From positions 186,001-250,000 of the forward strand of contig JAZKJV010006950.1 of the NCBI GenBank assembly GCA_037367405.1: DNA of 64,000 nucleotides. The letters are read 5' to 3'. Shown here piece after piece: positions 1 to 11,144 of the stretch (position 1 is its first letter; every line of letters begins with the position of its first letter). The DNA comes from Ottelia alismoides (lineage: Eukaryota > Streptophyta > Magnoliopsida > Alismatales > Hydrocharitaceae). The translations under genes were made by a program, and so were the position numbers. The notes beneath the pieces are model-generated. The model ran no database searches, was not told where the DNA came from, and worked only from the letters and a program-made list of their open reading frames with translations.

Positions 1-571
1 AGCCATTGATTTAGCATGGACCAAGCATAGCCCTTGGATCCATGTGTCCCATGGATTGAGATCCATTGGATCCTAAACTAGTATAAAAGGAGGGCTAGGG
101 TAGCCTTTCCAAGTTACAACATTATCTAGAGTTGTAGAAGACTACTACTTCTCTCTCTCTCTCTCATTCTCGTGTGGGCTCTCTCTTAATATCCAAGTGG
201 CCGTCCACTTTGCATATTGAAGAGGAGAGCATCTTGCTTCGCCTTCGACGCTTGGACCTTCGTCAAGGATTGCGGGAAGGACGCGACTCATCATCGTGCC
301 CGCAAGTGCGTTCTTCGTGGGTCGGACTTGAGACAGGAGGATCTCTACTTTGGGATTTTGCGATCACAACCACGCTTCAAGAGGTATTTCTAATACTTTG
401 TGGTTTGATGAAACGATCTGAGAAGTGTTCTCGTGATCATGTGGTTTCATCTTTAAAGTTAAAATTTTAATTTCCGCTGCATCTAGCATCTAGTACGACT
501 AGTTGCTCCGATTGCATACGATGCGATAGACACGCTTCCGTGATGCGCTTGAGGATTCTCAATATCCTTCA
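1..571 (+). mobile_element. Copia LTR, 3' part (cut by window edge)
   Basis: This matches the last ~570 bases of the LTRs of the complete Copia element at 20532-31247 and of the solo LTR at 9423-15026. Shared landmarks are the TATA region (82-89), 'cttgctcttcaagttacaac'-like text, a CT-rich run (about 151-165), the block 'caagaggta..ctaatactt', 'caactagtacgactag', and the terminal 'tatccttca' at 563-571. The bases after 571 (cagcagcagc) do not contain the Copia PBS TGGTATCAG, so this is a 3' LTR or a solo LTR inserted into Ath1 rather than a 5' LTR. The LTR start is outside the window, so the target duplication (expected CAGCA) cannot be confirmed. Confidence 0.85.
82..89 (+). promoter_or_regulatory. 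TATA box of Copia LTR
   Basis: TATAAAAG lies where the sister LTRs have TATATAAG (22681, 30653), just before the CT-rich leader. It is a probable core promoter of the LTR. No transcript evidence is available. Confidence 0.5.
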
Positions 572-1040
572 CAGCAGCAGCAGCCCATCCTGACTTAGAT
601 TTTGTTTTTCCTTTCCCTATTTTGGACAACACTGTACTGACTGATTTCGGTTGTCATATTGTACATGAGGATTTTATTTTGAATAATCGAAATGAGCATT
701 TATATGTTTTCTCTAATTCTGTGTCATTTCCTTCTACCTTGAATAAAACAAAGAAAATCCAAAAACTAAAAACAACCCTATCTGATCCTGGAGAGTTTGA
801 GATCTTACATAACATCTGTTTAGAGATGACACTCCTTAAGGCCATGGAGTACATGATTATAGTGAAAAAGGGAATGAAAGAAGCATGTACTCAAAAGAAT
901 CAGAACAAGCAATAAGATGAAACAAGATAGAAAATCTCATCTTAGCCATGGCCACAGTTCATTCCATCAACAACCTCCCACCCAAAAAGAAAGATAAGAG
1001 AGCACCTCACATACATTTCCACAACTTTGATCAATAATTT
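572..1040 (+). pseudogene. Ath1 gag-region remnant
   Basis: This stretch lies between the Copia LTR junction and the protease. A 97-codon open stretch (622-915) includes a Lys-rich segment resembling the one in Ath3 at about 42850-42900, and 'agccatggccac' near 945 has a counterpart near 43217 in Ath3. No Retrotrans_gag capsid motif like that of Ath4 (LKGKADYWVKNL) can be seen. It is probably the C-terminal end of a gag region whose front was lost or lies upstream of the inserted Copia LTR. It is placed here by position more than by recognisable sequence. Confidence 0.45.
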
Positions 1041-1360
1041 GATCACACTCTTCTCGATAGCGGTTCCTTCATTATTCTCATGCCATCCTCTCTACTCACT
1101 GAGTTTGAGTTAGGACCTCTTAGATTGACCAGGATGATCCCTCATTTTGTTGATAGATCGATCAAGAGGCCGAGGGGCATTTACATGACGTTATTGTAGT
1201 GGTTCAAGGAAAGAAATTCCCTATTGATTTTGTTGCCATGGATATGGACACGCCTGCACCGTTACTTCATACTTGAATCATACTAGGTCGATTGTTCCTC
1301 AAACGATCGAAGCAGTAGTTGATTATGTTATTAGAGAGATCATCTTTCACTCTAGTAGTG
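1041..1360 (+). pseudogene. Ath1 retropepsin-like aspartic protease
   Basis: Translation from 1041 gives the active-site region LLDSGSF with the catalytic DSG codons at 1056-1064, followed by a Leu/Gly-Pro-Leu stretch equivalent to ELGPL in Ath4. A second segment is in another frame (about 1180-1260, VVVQGKKFPIDFVAMDMDTP), and IILGR at about 1277 matches the flap/C-terminal region of the Ath4 protease (IILGRPFL). A frameshift near 1185 and a stop near 1275 break it. The family cleaves the Gag-Pol polyprotein. This copy is inactive as read. Confidence 0.7.
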
Positions 1361-2090
1361 ACAAGGTGAAAATTAAGAGGATCCCCAGTCCTAGGCCTTC
1401 ACCACCACTAGCAGCAGCAGATAAGAGACAAACAGTTACACCAGATCTTGAAGATTGTGATTTCCTTGTCGAATTTAGAGAGATAGATTTTTTACTGATT
1501 TTATTGATACACGTGAGTTTCTTTATCAAAATGACTTTCTGGAAAGAACAATCAACATGAGCCCCCTTATTGATCATTCTGAGTTGTTCGTTGATGGGAA
1601 GTTTGAGATGATTTTTGGGGATTGGTTTGAGAGAGTTGAGGTACATTCTGATATTCCTTTTACACATCATTCTGAGATTTTTGTTGATATACCTCCTGTT
1701 GAGATATCTGAGCCACTTGCTGAATTTTCTGAGATATGCACAGATGAGAGACACCTATTTGGAATTAATGTTGAGATATCTGAGCTGGTTGTTGAAGAGA
1801 CTACAGAGATTTCTGAACACCCTGATGAACTATTCCTTTCTAAGCAGAGATCATTCGTTGCAGATCTTTTTGAGGTTTTACTTGTTGAGCCGACAATAGC
1901 CACGGTGGATAGTACACAGAGTACAGATCATATACCTTCTACCAATGCAGTTACAGAGGTCGTCACAAAGCTTATTCAGACCTCACCTGAGCTCAAGTCT
2001 TTATCGTCAATGTTGAAGTATGCTTTCCTTGCGGTTCCCCCCGCCAAATGTTTACAGTCATCGTCAGCTCACAGTTGATTGATGAACAAG
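1361..2090 (+). pseudogene. Ath1 acidic linker between protease and RT
   Basis: The longest open frame (1557-2078, 173 codons) is strongly acidic, with repeated HSE/EIS-type units. It ends SPELKSLSSMLKYAFLAVPP, which is the counterpart of LPELKPLPPTLKYAFL in Ath4 just before RT. It belongs to the pol polyprotein as a linker, not to a separate gene. Ath3 has an equivalent acidic ORF at 43932-44324 but lacks the LPELKPLPP tail. Confidence 0.65.
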
Positions 2091-2990
2091 AATTTCACGT
2101 GTAAGAGGTTCTTGAGAGAAACCACAAGGTCATTGGATAGAATATTTCAGACCTATGTGGGATTAGTCTAGCTTTGTGTTCGCATCATATCTACTTATAG
2201 GATGAGTGTAAATCCTCTTGTGAGTGTCAGCGTCGTATCAATCCGAACCTAAGGGAGGTTGCATGAAAGAGATCAGAAAATGGTGTGATGCTAGATTTAT
2301 TTATCCCATTTCAGATTCTAAGTGGGTTAGTCTTTGGTCTCGAAGAAATTCAGGATTACTAGTATGAAGAATGACCTTGGTGAGGAGATTCTGACCCGTA
2401 CACTTATTTCATGGCATGTATACATAGATTGTCGATGCCTGAACTCAACAACCAAGAAGTATCACTTTACGTTGCCCTTTATTGATTAGATTATTGAGAG
2501 GTTGGTAGGGAAAGAGTTCTTATGTTTCATGGATGGGTACTTAGAGTATAACCACATTGCTATCACTCCTGAAGATCCGGAGAAAACTACTTTAACTTGT
2601 TTGTTTGGCTCCTATACCTTTAGACGGATGCCCTTTGGATTGTGTAATGCATTCGCTACATTTCAAAGGTGTATGTTTGCCATTTTTGCTGACTTGGTGG
2701 GTAGCTTTCTTGAGGTCTTTATGGATGATTTCTTGGTCTACGGCGATAGTTTTGACACATTTCTTTCTCATTTAGACCGAGTCCTTTAATGTTGTTGTGA
2801 GGTAAACCAAGTGCTCTCATGGGAGAAGAGTCACTCTATGGTGACTAATGGGATTGTATTGGGATACGTCATCTCCAAACATGGTATGGAGGTTGATTCG
2901 GCAAAGAACAATGTAATATCCAAGCTACAACTACTGCATAATTTAAAGCAGTTGAGGTCATTTTTTGGACACGTCAGATTCTACGGATGA
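2091..2990 (+). pseudogene. Ath1 reverse transcriptase
   Basis: RT fragments appear in several frames: FIYPISDSKWV near 2290-2330, PLDCVMHSLHF-type remnants, then an open stretch 2502-2789 with ITPEDPEKTTLTC, FGSYTFRRMPFGLCNA and the catalytic FMDDFLVYGDSF (codons F-M-D-D at 2718-2729). It continues with VLSWEKSHSMV and SFFGHVRFYG near 2815-2990. These are the canonical Ty3/gypsy RT blocks with Athila-like wording. There are multiple stops, and the start of RT is in a different frame from the catalytic core. Confidence 0.85.
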
Positions 2991-3545
2991 TTCATTAAGG
3001 ACTTCAGCAAGACTGCTAGACCTTTGAGTGAGCTTTTATGCAAGGAGAGTGAGTTTGTTGTCGATGAGAAAGTCCTCCTTACATTTCATCAGATGAAAAA
3101 AATGGTTACTAGTGCTACTGTCCTATAGCCACCTGATTGGTCTCTCCCCTTTGAGATCATGACCAACACGTCATATTTTGTAGTTGGAGCTATTTTAGGG
3201 CGGAGAAGGGATGGGATACCATTTGTTATACACTATTCTAGCAAGACTCCGGATGAGGCACAATGTAATTATATAGTTACAGAGAAGGATATATTAGTAG
3301 TTTTGTTTGGATTAGAGAAGTTCTGATCTTACCTCCTTGGTTCCCATGTTATTGTGTACACAGATTGCATTGCCATGCAGTACTTGCAAGCGGAGAAGGA
3401 TGCCAAACCATGCCTTATCAAATGGATCATTCTTCTCCAGAAGTTTGATTTAGAGATTCCTGATAAACCTGAAGTGAAAAATATTGTGACAGATCACCTT
3501 TCCCGTATTACAGATGTAGAGACTTCCGCGTAGAGCATGATTCCT
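2991..3545 (+). pseudogene. Ath1 RNase H
   Basis: After a segment near 3000 resembling the RT thumb comes LPFEIMTNTSYFVVGAILG (about 3147-3200). The usual first catalytic Asp (T-D-A-S) is Asn here, as in Ath4. IVTEKDILVVLFGLEKF (about 3272-3325) holds the Glu position, a stop follows, then VIVYTDCIAMQYL and VTDHLSRI at about 3495-3515. This is the standard connection into integrase. The copy is degenerate. Confidence 0.75.
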
Positions 3546-3958
3546 ATTTCTGAAACCTTTCTAGATGAAACCATTTTATCTGTGCACTCACTCCCATGGT
3601 ATGTTGATATTGTGAACTATCTTGTCTCCAAGAAAGTTCCACAAGATTAGCTAGAGCATAAGGTAGACAAATTCCTATTAGAGATATATTATTACCAATG
3701 GGAAGATCCGTACCTCTTTCATGAAGGTATAGATTGTATCTGCAGAAGGTGCATTCCTCAGGAGAACACACCAGTGTAATTGAGCACTATTACAAATTAG
3801 AATATGGTGGGTATCATTCGAGGAAATGTATGGTAGCAAAGATTTTGCAAAGCGGCCTCTGGTTCTCAACATTATTTAAGGATGTTACAGAGTATGTTCG
3901 AGGTTGTACTGAATGTCAGAAAATTAGAGGAATAGTTGGTTCCAAAGATACTATGCCC

Positions 3959-4023
<65 letters not shown>

Positions 4024-4946
4024 GGTGTTTTTGATGCTTGGGGCATAGACTTCATGGGTTCATTTCCTGTCAATCAAGGATAATAGTACATCCTGCTTGT
4101 CGTGGATTATGTTAGTCGATGGGTGGAGGCTATCCCCACCCGAGCCGCAGATAGTCATACAATGTGTTCCTTTCTTAAGTACCATATTATTGCACGGTTC
4201 AGAATTCCCAAGATACTTATTTCAGATGGGGGAAGCCATTTCATTAATAGAGAAGTCAAGAAGCTTGTGAAGGAGTATGCCATTGAGCACAAGGTTGCAT
4301 CTCCTTACCACCCACAGACTAATGGCTTGGATGAGAAACGATATTGCAAAAGCTTTTACATCCACATAGGAAGAACTGGTCCCAGATACTTGACTTAATT
4401 CTATGGGCTTATCGGACGACGTACAAGTTTCCATTAAGTATGTATCCCTACATATTGATGTATGGAAATCCTTACCACCTGCCAGTAGAATTAATTCACA
4501 AATCATTGTGGACACTCCGTGTATGCAATCTTGGTTATGAGAAAGCAGGAAAGAGCAGGAAGTTAGATTTGAATAGATTGTTGGAATTCCGAGATTTTGC
4601 ATATGACAACTCACTTATGTATAAAGAGACAGTCAAGCGTTGTCATGATAGACACATTCGAAGGAAGACTTTCTCTCCTGATCAGAAAGTATGGTTGTTA
4701 GATGCTAATTTGAAGTTGTTTCCAGGAAAATTAAAAAGCAAATAGTCAAGATCGTTCATTGTGAGAGCTATGTGTGATAGTGGAAGTACTGTCATATATG
4801 GGTTATCATCTGATGCACAACCATTTGTTGTGAATGGAAAATTATTGAAGCCATATCTAGATCATGACACATTCATGTTCGTGGTTGATTCTATATCGGT
4901 GGTATCAAATGATGATTTTTTGACATCTTCTACATCTGATACATGA
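3546..4946 (+). pseudogene. Ath1 integrase
   Basis: The N-terminal zinc region (about 3770-3930) includes HYYKLEYGGYHSRK and CTECQK, the HHCC knuckle. The core has WGIDFMGSFP near 4040, [20 protein letters not shown] (about 4095-4150), ISDGGSHF (about 4218-4242) and the Glu region NGLDEK near 4320. The C-terminal part runs LDLNRLLEFRDFAYDNS, RHIRRKTFSPDQKVWLLD and a terminal segment to 4946 (VNGKLLKPYLDHD). An (AT)30 microsatellite interrupts the link between zinc knuckle and core. Stops at 4396 and about 4743 and frameshifts disable it. Integrase joins the cDNA ends to the target DNA. Confidence 0.85.
3962..4021. repeat. (AT)30 microsatellite inside Ath1 integrase
   Basis: Sixty bases of uninterrupted AT dinucleotide lie between the codons for DTMPL and the [13 protein letters not shown] segment. 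Ath4 has ordinary coding sequence at the equivalent place, so the array expanded after insertion. Confidence 0.98.
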
Positions 4947-5045
4947 GCTGACTTTCTCTTGTATATATCCTTTCGTTTTATTCCTTCATCTTCTTGTTTT
5001 TATTGGTCACCTCTTTTCTGTTTGTGTGTGTGTGTGTGCATGTGT

Positions 5046-5554
5046 TATACTTGGGATGTTCTCTATCCTATATATAGGGGAGGTGAATGGCTTGAGTTGT
5101 TCATATTTGTCCTATTTCAGCACTCTTGTTGTTGCTTATACTTAAGGATCCATTACCCTAAGTATAGGGGGAGTGATGTTGTTCATACCATCATTTCGTG
5201 TTTTCATTTTCTTTTCTTTCTTCAGATTTCTCGCTTGTCCTTCAACTTGTTGATATTCTTTTTCTATAGGTAGGATGAGTGGAGTCATTAAGTTGTTCAT
5301 TATCTTCCACAGTTCCCCGTTTGGACAGCCTTCTATACTTAGGAGTATTTTATCTTAAGTATAGGAGGATCACCGACTTCTATTCTGCTTGCCTATTCTT
5401 TGAATCATTGTTACATAGGATTCTTTTCACTTTTATATATTGATCACGAGTTATGTCTTCCTTTGTAGCTCTTTGATCACTACGAGGACATAGTTCGAGC
5501 TAAGTATATGGGGTGTTATATATATTGTATATGTACTTTAGCCATAACACGTAC
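5046..5554 (+). other. Ath1 post-integrase hairpin/PPT-like RNA module
   Basis: There are three hairpins with G-rich tails: 5046-5081 (TATACTTGGGAT..ATCCTATATATAGGGG, weakened), 5137-5171 (CTTAAGG..CCCTAAGTATAGGGGG) and 5334-5370 (TACTTAGGA..TCTTAAGTATAGGAGG). A long-range stem follows. Its left arm ACGAGTTATG (5446-5455) faces CATAACACGT (5543-5552), with one mismatch. A middle arm GACATAGTTCGAGCTAAG (about 5487-5504) can compete for the left arm through G-U pairs. The same ordered set occurs in Ath2, Ath3 and Ath4. The function is unknown. Confidence 0.65.
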
Positions 5555-7110
5555 TTGTATTAAATAAAATGGCTATAAAATATTTTTTTGAATTATTTTT
5601 TGTATAAAACTAGGTATGTTGTGCAAAATGTTTGTAAAACTATTTTTTCATGAGGGAGGCATATATATTCGTAAAATCTATGTGTGTATGAAATCTTTGA
5701 TTATCTCACCTCATGTAAACTTTTTTATAAAATTCTTTTATAAAAACTTGTATCTAAAACTTGTATATAAAATCCTCTTATAAAAACTTGTATAAAATTT
5801 GAATAATCCTTATATATACATGTATATATTAAGTTTACTAACTTTTTTCTTTCTTAAAAAAAAGAAACTTTAAAATCCAAAAAAATTTGCAAAACCCTTT
5901 GAAAACATTTCCATAAATATTTTTCTTTATCTAAAAAAATTATTTGTATATACTTCTCGCATTTGCATGTGCATTTTTCATAATAGTATTGACATTAAAA
6001 CTAGTCTGGAATAAAAGTGAAAAATGGAGCTTGGTTATGACCTTAATCCACTTAATTTCAGAGGAACCTAATAAGAACTGGAGTTGAGACTTTTAGGTAC
6101 TAGAGACTTAATTCTTTGAGTCCACAAGACTATGTACACACGTCATCTTGATTGATATAAGTAGAATATTTAACAACAAACGCATGATTCTTCTAGGCTG
6201 TGGCTTAACTTGGATAAGCATTGCCCACATAGCTCTTCATGGATGAGGTGGTGAGGGACAAAATCATTTAGCTTGGGGTAGTGCATGGGTGTGTAATAAC
6301 TAGTGGAAATATTCATCTTCCTCTAGGGAGGGTAGTGCATCTCAACCTGGTCTAGTAGCATTGAGATCTAAAGACAAGATGTTGTGGGGTTGCAATAATG
6401 ATTCAAAAGAGGGATGGTCCACTGGATTAAGAAGGAAAAAGTCCTTATGTACATGTTGTACCCTTGTATATATTCAAAAAAATCGAAATCAAAAACTATA
6501 AAAAAGTGGGCAGGTCTGATTCAAAATAAAATACCCACCAGAGTGTATAATCAATAAGCAAGGATAAGATCCAAAGTCAAATTATTGTGAGCTTGCATCT
6601 GGATGACTTGGCTATACTGGTCATGCATCCAAAGATAGGTAGCTAAATCGGCTATCATCCATTCTTTTCTCCATCTCCTCTTCTTGAGCTAGTTGTACTT
6701 GAACTTAAAAGGGAATATCCCTGCTCCTTGAGGAAAGAGTTGCTAGATCGAGTTATTGGAGTTACCATGTTGAGGGAGGCTACTTCTTTGCCACTTTTAA
6801 AGTGAGGAGCTATATTTCACTTACATCGTAAAGTAAAAGATTAAAGGTCATAAGAATTTGTATATGTAAACTTGTTCTGACCTAACTATTGAGGCGACCT
6901 GAATAGGAGTCTTGTGGAACATGAGGGCTATTAGGTTTAAGGTTCTGCCACACTAATAATCCAAAGGTCTGACCGAGCTCCATACTACATTTTTTAAGAT
7001 AAGTTTAATACTCAATATTGTTATAAGTTCTTTATTTTTCTTTTATTCTATTCTTTTATTCTTATTTTTTTCAAATAAGTGTTTGCGAAGGGACTAGCAA
7101 AGGTAAAGCA
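5555..7110 (+). other. Ath1 3' untranslated region
   Basis: This is non-coding, AT-rich sequence of about 1.5 kb between the hairpin module and the PPT. Large parts align with Ath3 45190-46400, for example 'ggaataaaa..gaa', 'gacttaattctttgagtcca' and 'gaaaaagtccttatgt'. The conservation points to a shared element region rather than captured host DNA. No env-like ORF is present. The longest open stretches are short and have no recognisable domain. Confidence 0.75.
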
Positions 7111-7121
7111 TAGGAGGAGGA
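7108..7121 (+). promoter_or_regulatory. Ath1 polypurine tract
   Basis: GCATAGGAGGAGGA immediately precedes the LTR start TGAATC, as GCATAGGGGGA does in Ath3. It is the plus-strand primer site for cDNA synthesis. Confidence 0.75.
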
Positions 7122-9422
7122 TGAATCTGCATTTCATCATCTTTATTCATTTATTTTAGCTTAAAATCCCTTATAAAACAAAGGTAAATATCACTAATTT
7201 CATTATTTTACTAACTATAATTATTGTATAAATATTTTTATATTTATCATTTTAATCTAAAAGAAATAAAGAAAGAAATAAAGGAAAAATAAAGAAAATA
7301 AAGGATTATATATATGCAACAGATACAGGCTAAATCAGACCTCGAGAGAAGGTCAAGACTTGACATGATCGATAAGGAAGAAAGTAGGGGGAGATAAGGC
7401 CTAATTACTAGAAAAAACTAGAAAATTAAATTAACAAATGTATATTCATCACTTGTACATTATTGTTTATATTACACACTCTTTAATTTATTAATTACCA
7501 AATTTTTGTAAATAACAATTATTTCTTCTTTAAAATTGTGTATAAAATTCTTTTGTAAATAATAAAAGTAATTACAATTAAAATCTGTGTATTGTATAAA
7601 TAATGTCACTTTCCAAAATCCACAAAATACAAAGTTTCAAGATCAATATCTTATCCACTAATATTCCAAATTCATCATACTCACTTTCATTGTATTCTAA
7701 ATTAAATTATCTTTAAAATGAAGTGATTTCATCAAAATCAGAGTTAGTGTGTGAAATGTGGCCAATAGGGGCATTAGTGTATATTATACTTATGTACTCT
7801 GTGTATATTATTTAATTAATTGTCTCCTTGTGCTTACTTGTGAATATTGTATTTTTAATTAATTATAAAGATTGTATTTAACTCAAAAAAATACAAAGAA
7901 AAACCCCCCAAAATAAAAAATCAACAAAAATGAAATCATGTATATATTGTATGTGTATCACTATGTAAATAATATGCATATACCTATTGAATTAACCTAA
8001 TTAATTAACACCTAAAAATAAACTAAAAATATCATTAAAACCCTTGTGAAATATTATAAATAAATAAAATATTAAATTGTGTATATATTATTTAAATAAT
8101 TAATTAAAAATCAAAATTCTATAAATATAGGTATACATACATGTAAATAACACCTTGTATTTAATTTAACCCTTGTATATACATAATTAAATTAATTAAA
8201 GACCAAAAAAATAACTTTAATTTATTCTTAACATTTTTATTTACATTATTTAATTAAATAAATTTAATTTTGATTTTCAATTAAGTTAATTAATAATTTA
8301 TTGATTGATTATCGTTTAGTGTATCATGTCCTTTTCCTCTGCACGATCTGATTGTTCGACTCGAGTTTGTTGACCCGAGTCAACTGCTCACCCCCTCTTC
8401 CGCTAATCGTTTGTCCATCACCACTTCACCTCATTTCCCATGCGCCACTGATCCATAACTCCTCCTGCATCCTTCGCCAACATTCAAGCTCATTCAAACC
8501 TCATCCATTCCAGCCATCCATATCCACTCAATTTGCCTCGATCATCGCCCATTTTTTAAATTCAAAACTCACCGAGGCCACACCTGTAAATGACCCCCCT
8601 CCACCTTTGGAGAGAGATAGATCCATCTTTAGCCCATTTTTCTCCTCGCGATCGAGGTCTGGAGCAACTTTGAGGTAACAGGTTAAGTTTCCACGACTAG
8701 GAGTGTGAGATTAGGGTTGAGGGCGTGAATCCAGCTACATTGTCAGAGTCATCCGCCGCATATCTCTGCATCTCCATTACAGACGCTTATCTAGGTGATT
8801 TTGATTCTTCTTCTATTCTATACATATCCTAGATAGTTTATCCTCAATTCAGCATTTAAATTATTCTTTGATTTCATTCTAATCACTTAGATCAGATTTC
8901 CATCTCCAACCTTGATCTGCCCGATCGAAGGATTTCTTATCACTGTTGACCCATTCTGACTACGCCTACACATTCACCAGACCTCTCTCCACCTTCTCCA
9001 CTCATCCTTCCACCTTGTTTCACCCAGGAATGAGATACCGACTCTCCTCCTCTGTCACTTCATTGGGGATCACGCAGCACCCCGTTCACCCTACATTTCA
9101 TGAGATTTTGGACTAATTACTTGGCCGGAGGATATCTTCGAGTATGAGCTTCCTATTGCAGGTCTAAGGAGCTCCACATCTCACGCATAACGCAAGATTC
9201 AATGTCAGAGAAAGTTCTTGGAGCAGCATATTTCATCACCTTCCCGATTGACCATCTGGTGGTTTCACGTCAATCCAAGGTGTATGCCAAACACGGAATA
9301 CAAGGAGCTTTGACCTGAGACTGATTTCACATGGATCAATTCTAATTTGAGGGAGATCCACGCGGTCCAAGTTCAAGGAGGAGCCATTGCTTCCCAGTCC
9401 ATGCAGAGCCAGACGATCAAGA
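7122..9422 (+). mobile_element. Ath1 3' LTR, first part
   Basis: It begins TGAATCTGCATTTCATCATC and aligns with the Ath3 LTRs (38503 onward and 46409 onward) for about 620 bases, including the inverted GGTCAA/TTGAC site at 7351-7364. Beyond 7740 it is a very AT-rich stretch, then a GC-rich pyrimidine-rich stretch (8340-8680), matching the type of sequence in the longer Ath3 3' LTR. No gene is supported; the ORFs at 8352-8678 and 9347-9529 show no domain. It is interrupted at 9423 by the Copia solo LTR. Confidence 0.75.
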
Positions 9423-11144
9423 TGAAGGATATGGAAAGATCCTTAAGCACATCACAGAAGCTTGAAGATCGCATCGTAAGCGATCGAGAGAGACTAGTCA
9501 CACTAGTTGCTCGAGGCAACGGAATTTAAAATTTTTTTTGATGAAACCACATGATCCAAGAACACTTCTCGGATCGTTTCTTCTAAAACATAAACAAGTA
9601 TCAGAGTTACCTCTTGAAGCATGGTTGTGATCGAGTCTCTAAACGAAGAGACCTCCTGGCTCAAATCCGATCTGACAAAGGAGACGCTTGCGAGCGTATT
9701 GATGAAATATGTGCTTCTCGTAATCCATGTTGATGATCCAAGTGAAGAATAATCTGATCTCGACACATGAGATCCGATGTCTTCTTCACGAGCGAGGTGC
9801 ACCTAAGGAGACGGAGATCCATGAGCAAACAATGCGACAACATAACGGCGATGTTGTAATGATGGCGACTCTCTCTAAGGTATCAAGGTGGACGGCCACA
9901 AGAGAGAGAGAGAGAGGGATAAAGATGGTGTGTAAAGAAAAAGAGAGAGTGAGAGAGATATAGGGAGAAAGCATAAGTTGTTGTCTCCAACTTGTGTCAC
10001 TTGAAGAGCAAGGGGTGCCTCTATTTATATGATATTTTGGGAGTCCATGGATCACAATCCATGGATTACACAAAATCAATGGATGAGATTGATTTGTGCT
10101 TCTTTCAATGGCTAAGATCTTGTTGGAATAACACAACAATAATTAATTTAATTTGGTTCAAATATGTATTGATAAATTAATATAATTTAATCCTAAAATT
10201 AAATCAATCAAGTATGGATATTATGGCATGGAGATTACATCACCCTTTCTTAAAGGGAGTTAGTGGGAATCTTATGTAATCTCATGAGATTACATTTTTC
10301 CATAGAAATCTCCAATATTTACAGCAACACTTGTTGTAAATTATTCTACAAAAATAATTCGTAATTATTTTCTGAATATTGCAATCTTGCCATTAGAAAA
10401 TTGTGAATCATATTCACAACTCAAAATAAAATGTGAATTACATTTTCAATTGGTTGTCCATTGTGAATCCAATTCACATCAACATATAATTAACAAATGT
10501 AAATTACAAATAGCACTCACATTTATAATACATATATGATTAATATGGATAATACTATCCATATTATTCATATACATTGATAATTAAATCATATTTAATC
10601 ACTTGACCTTTGCTCTCTTGTGCCTAAATAATATGAATCACATTCACATTATTCACATATTTGATACTAAATCAAAATTAATTATCTATGATAACTCTCC
10701 TTATAATATGAATCAAATTCATATTATTCATGATAATTAAATAATATTTAATTATCAATTTTCCCATCAGACTCATATATCAACAATGAAATTATCCTTT
10801 AACTCTTTCATGGATAATGCGCTTTCTCCGCGGATACTTGGAGATGAGGGCAGGGTAATTGTATTGTTCCACATATAGTGACTTGGATATTGAGATCATA
10901 TCTCAAATCCAGATCTTGCGGACCTCCTAAAGATGTTTTATTAAATCAAGGTCGTAGATCTAATCTTCTTATTGCATCTGAATCACATTCGGATCAATGT
11001 CCTTCATTTGGACTAAGATTAGATCTTTCCTCTTCTGAGAGGAGTCACTAAAATCCAGACCTCTTTCATCACTCCCTGGGAATGGTAGCATCATGGTTAT
11101 ACTATCGTTTATGATCACATCACCCTCAGGTATTCCTAATACAT

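Noticed and set aside
4947..7110. Possible env-like gene downstream of integrase
   Set aside because: Some Athila elements carry an env-like ORF here. In all four elements the region has only short ORFs (such as 4959-5273, which translates the hairpin and microsatellite sequence), with no membrane or signal pattern shared between copies.
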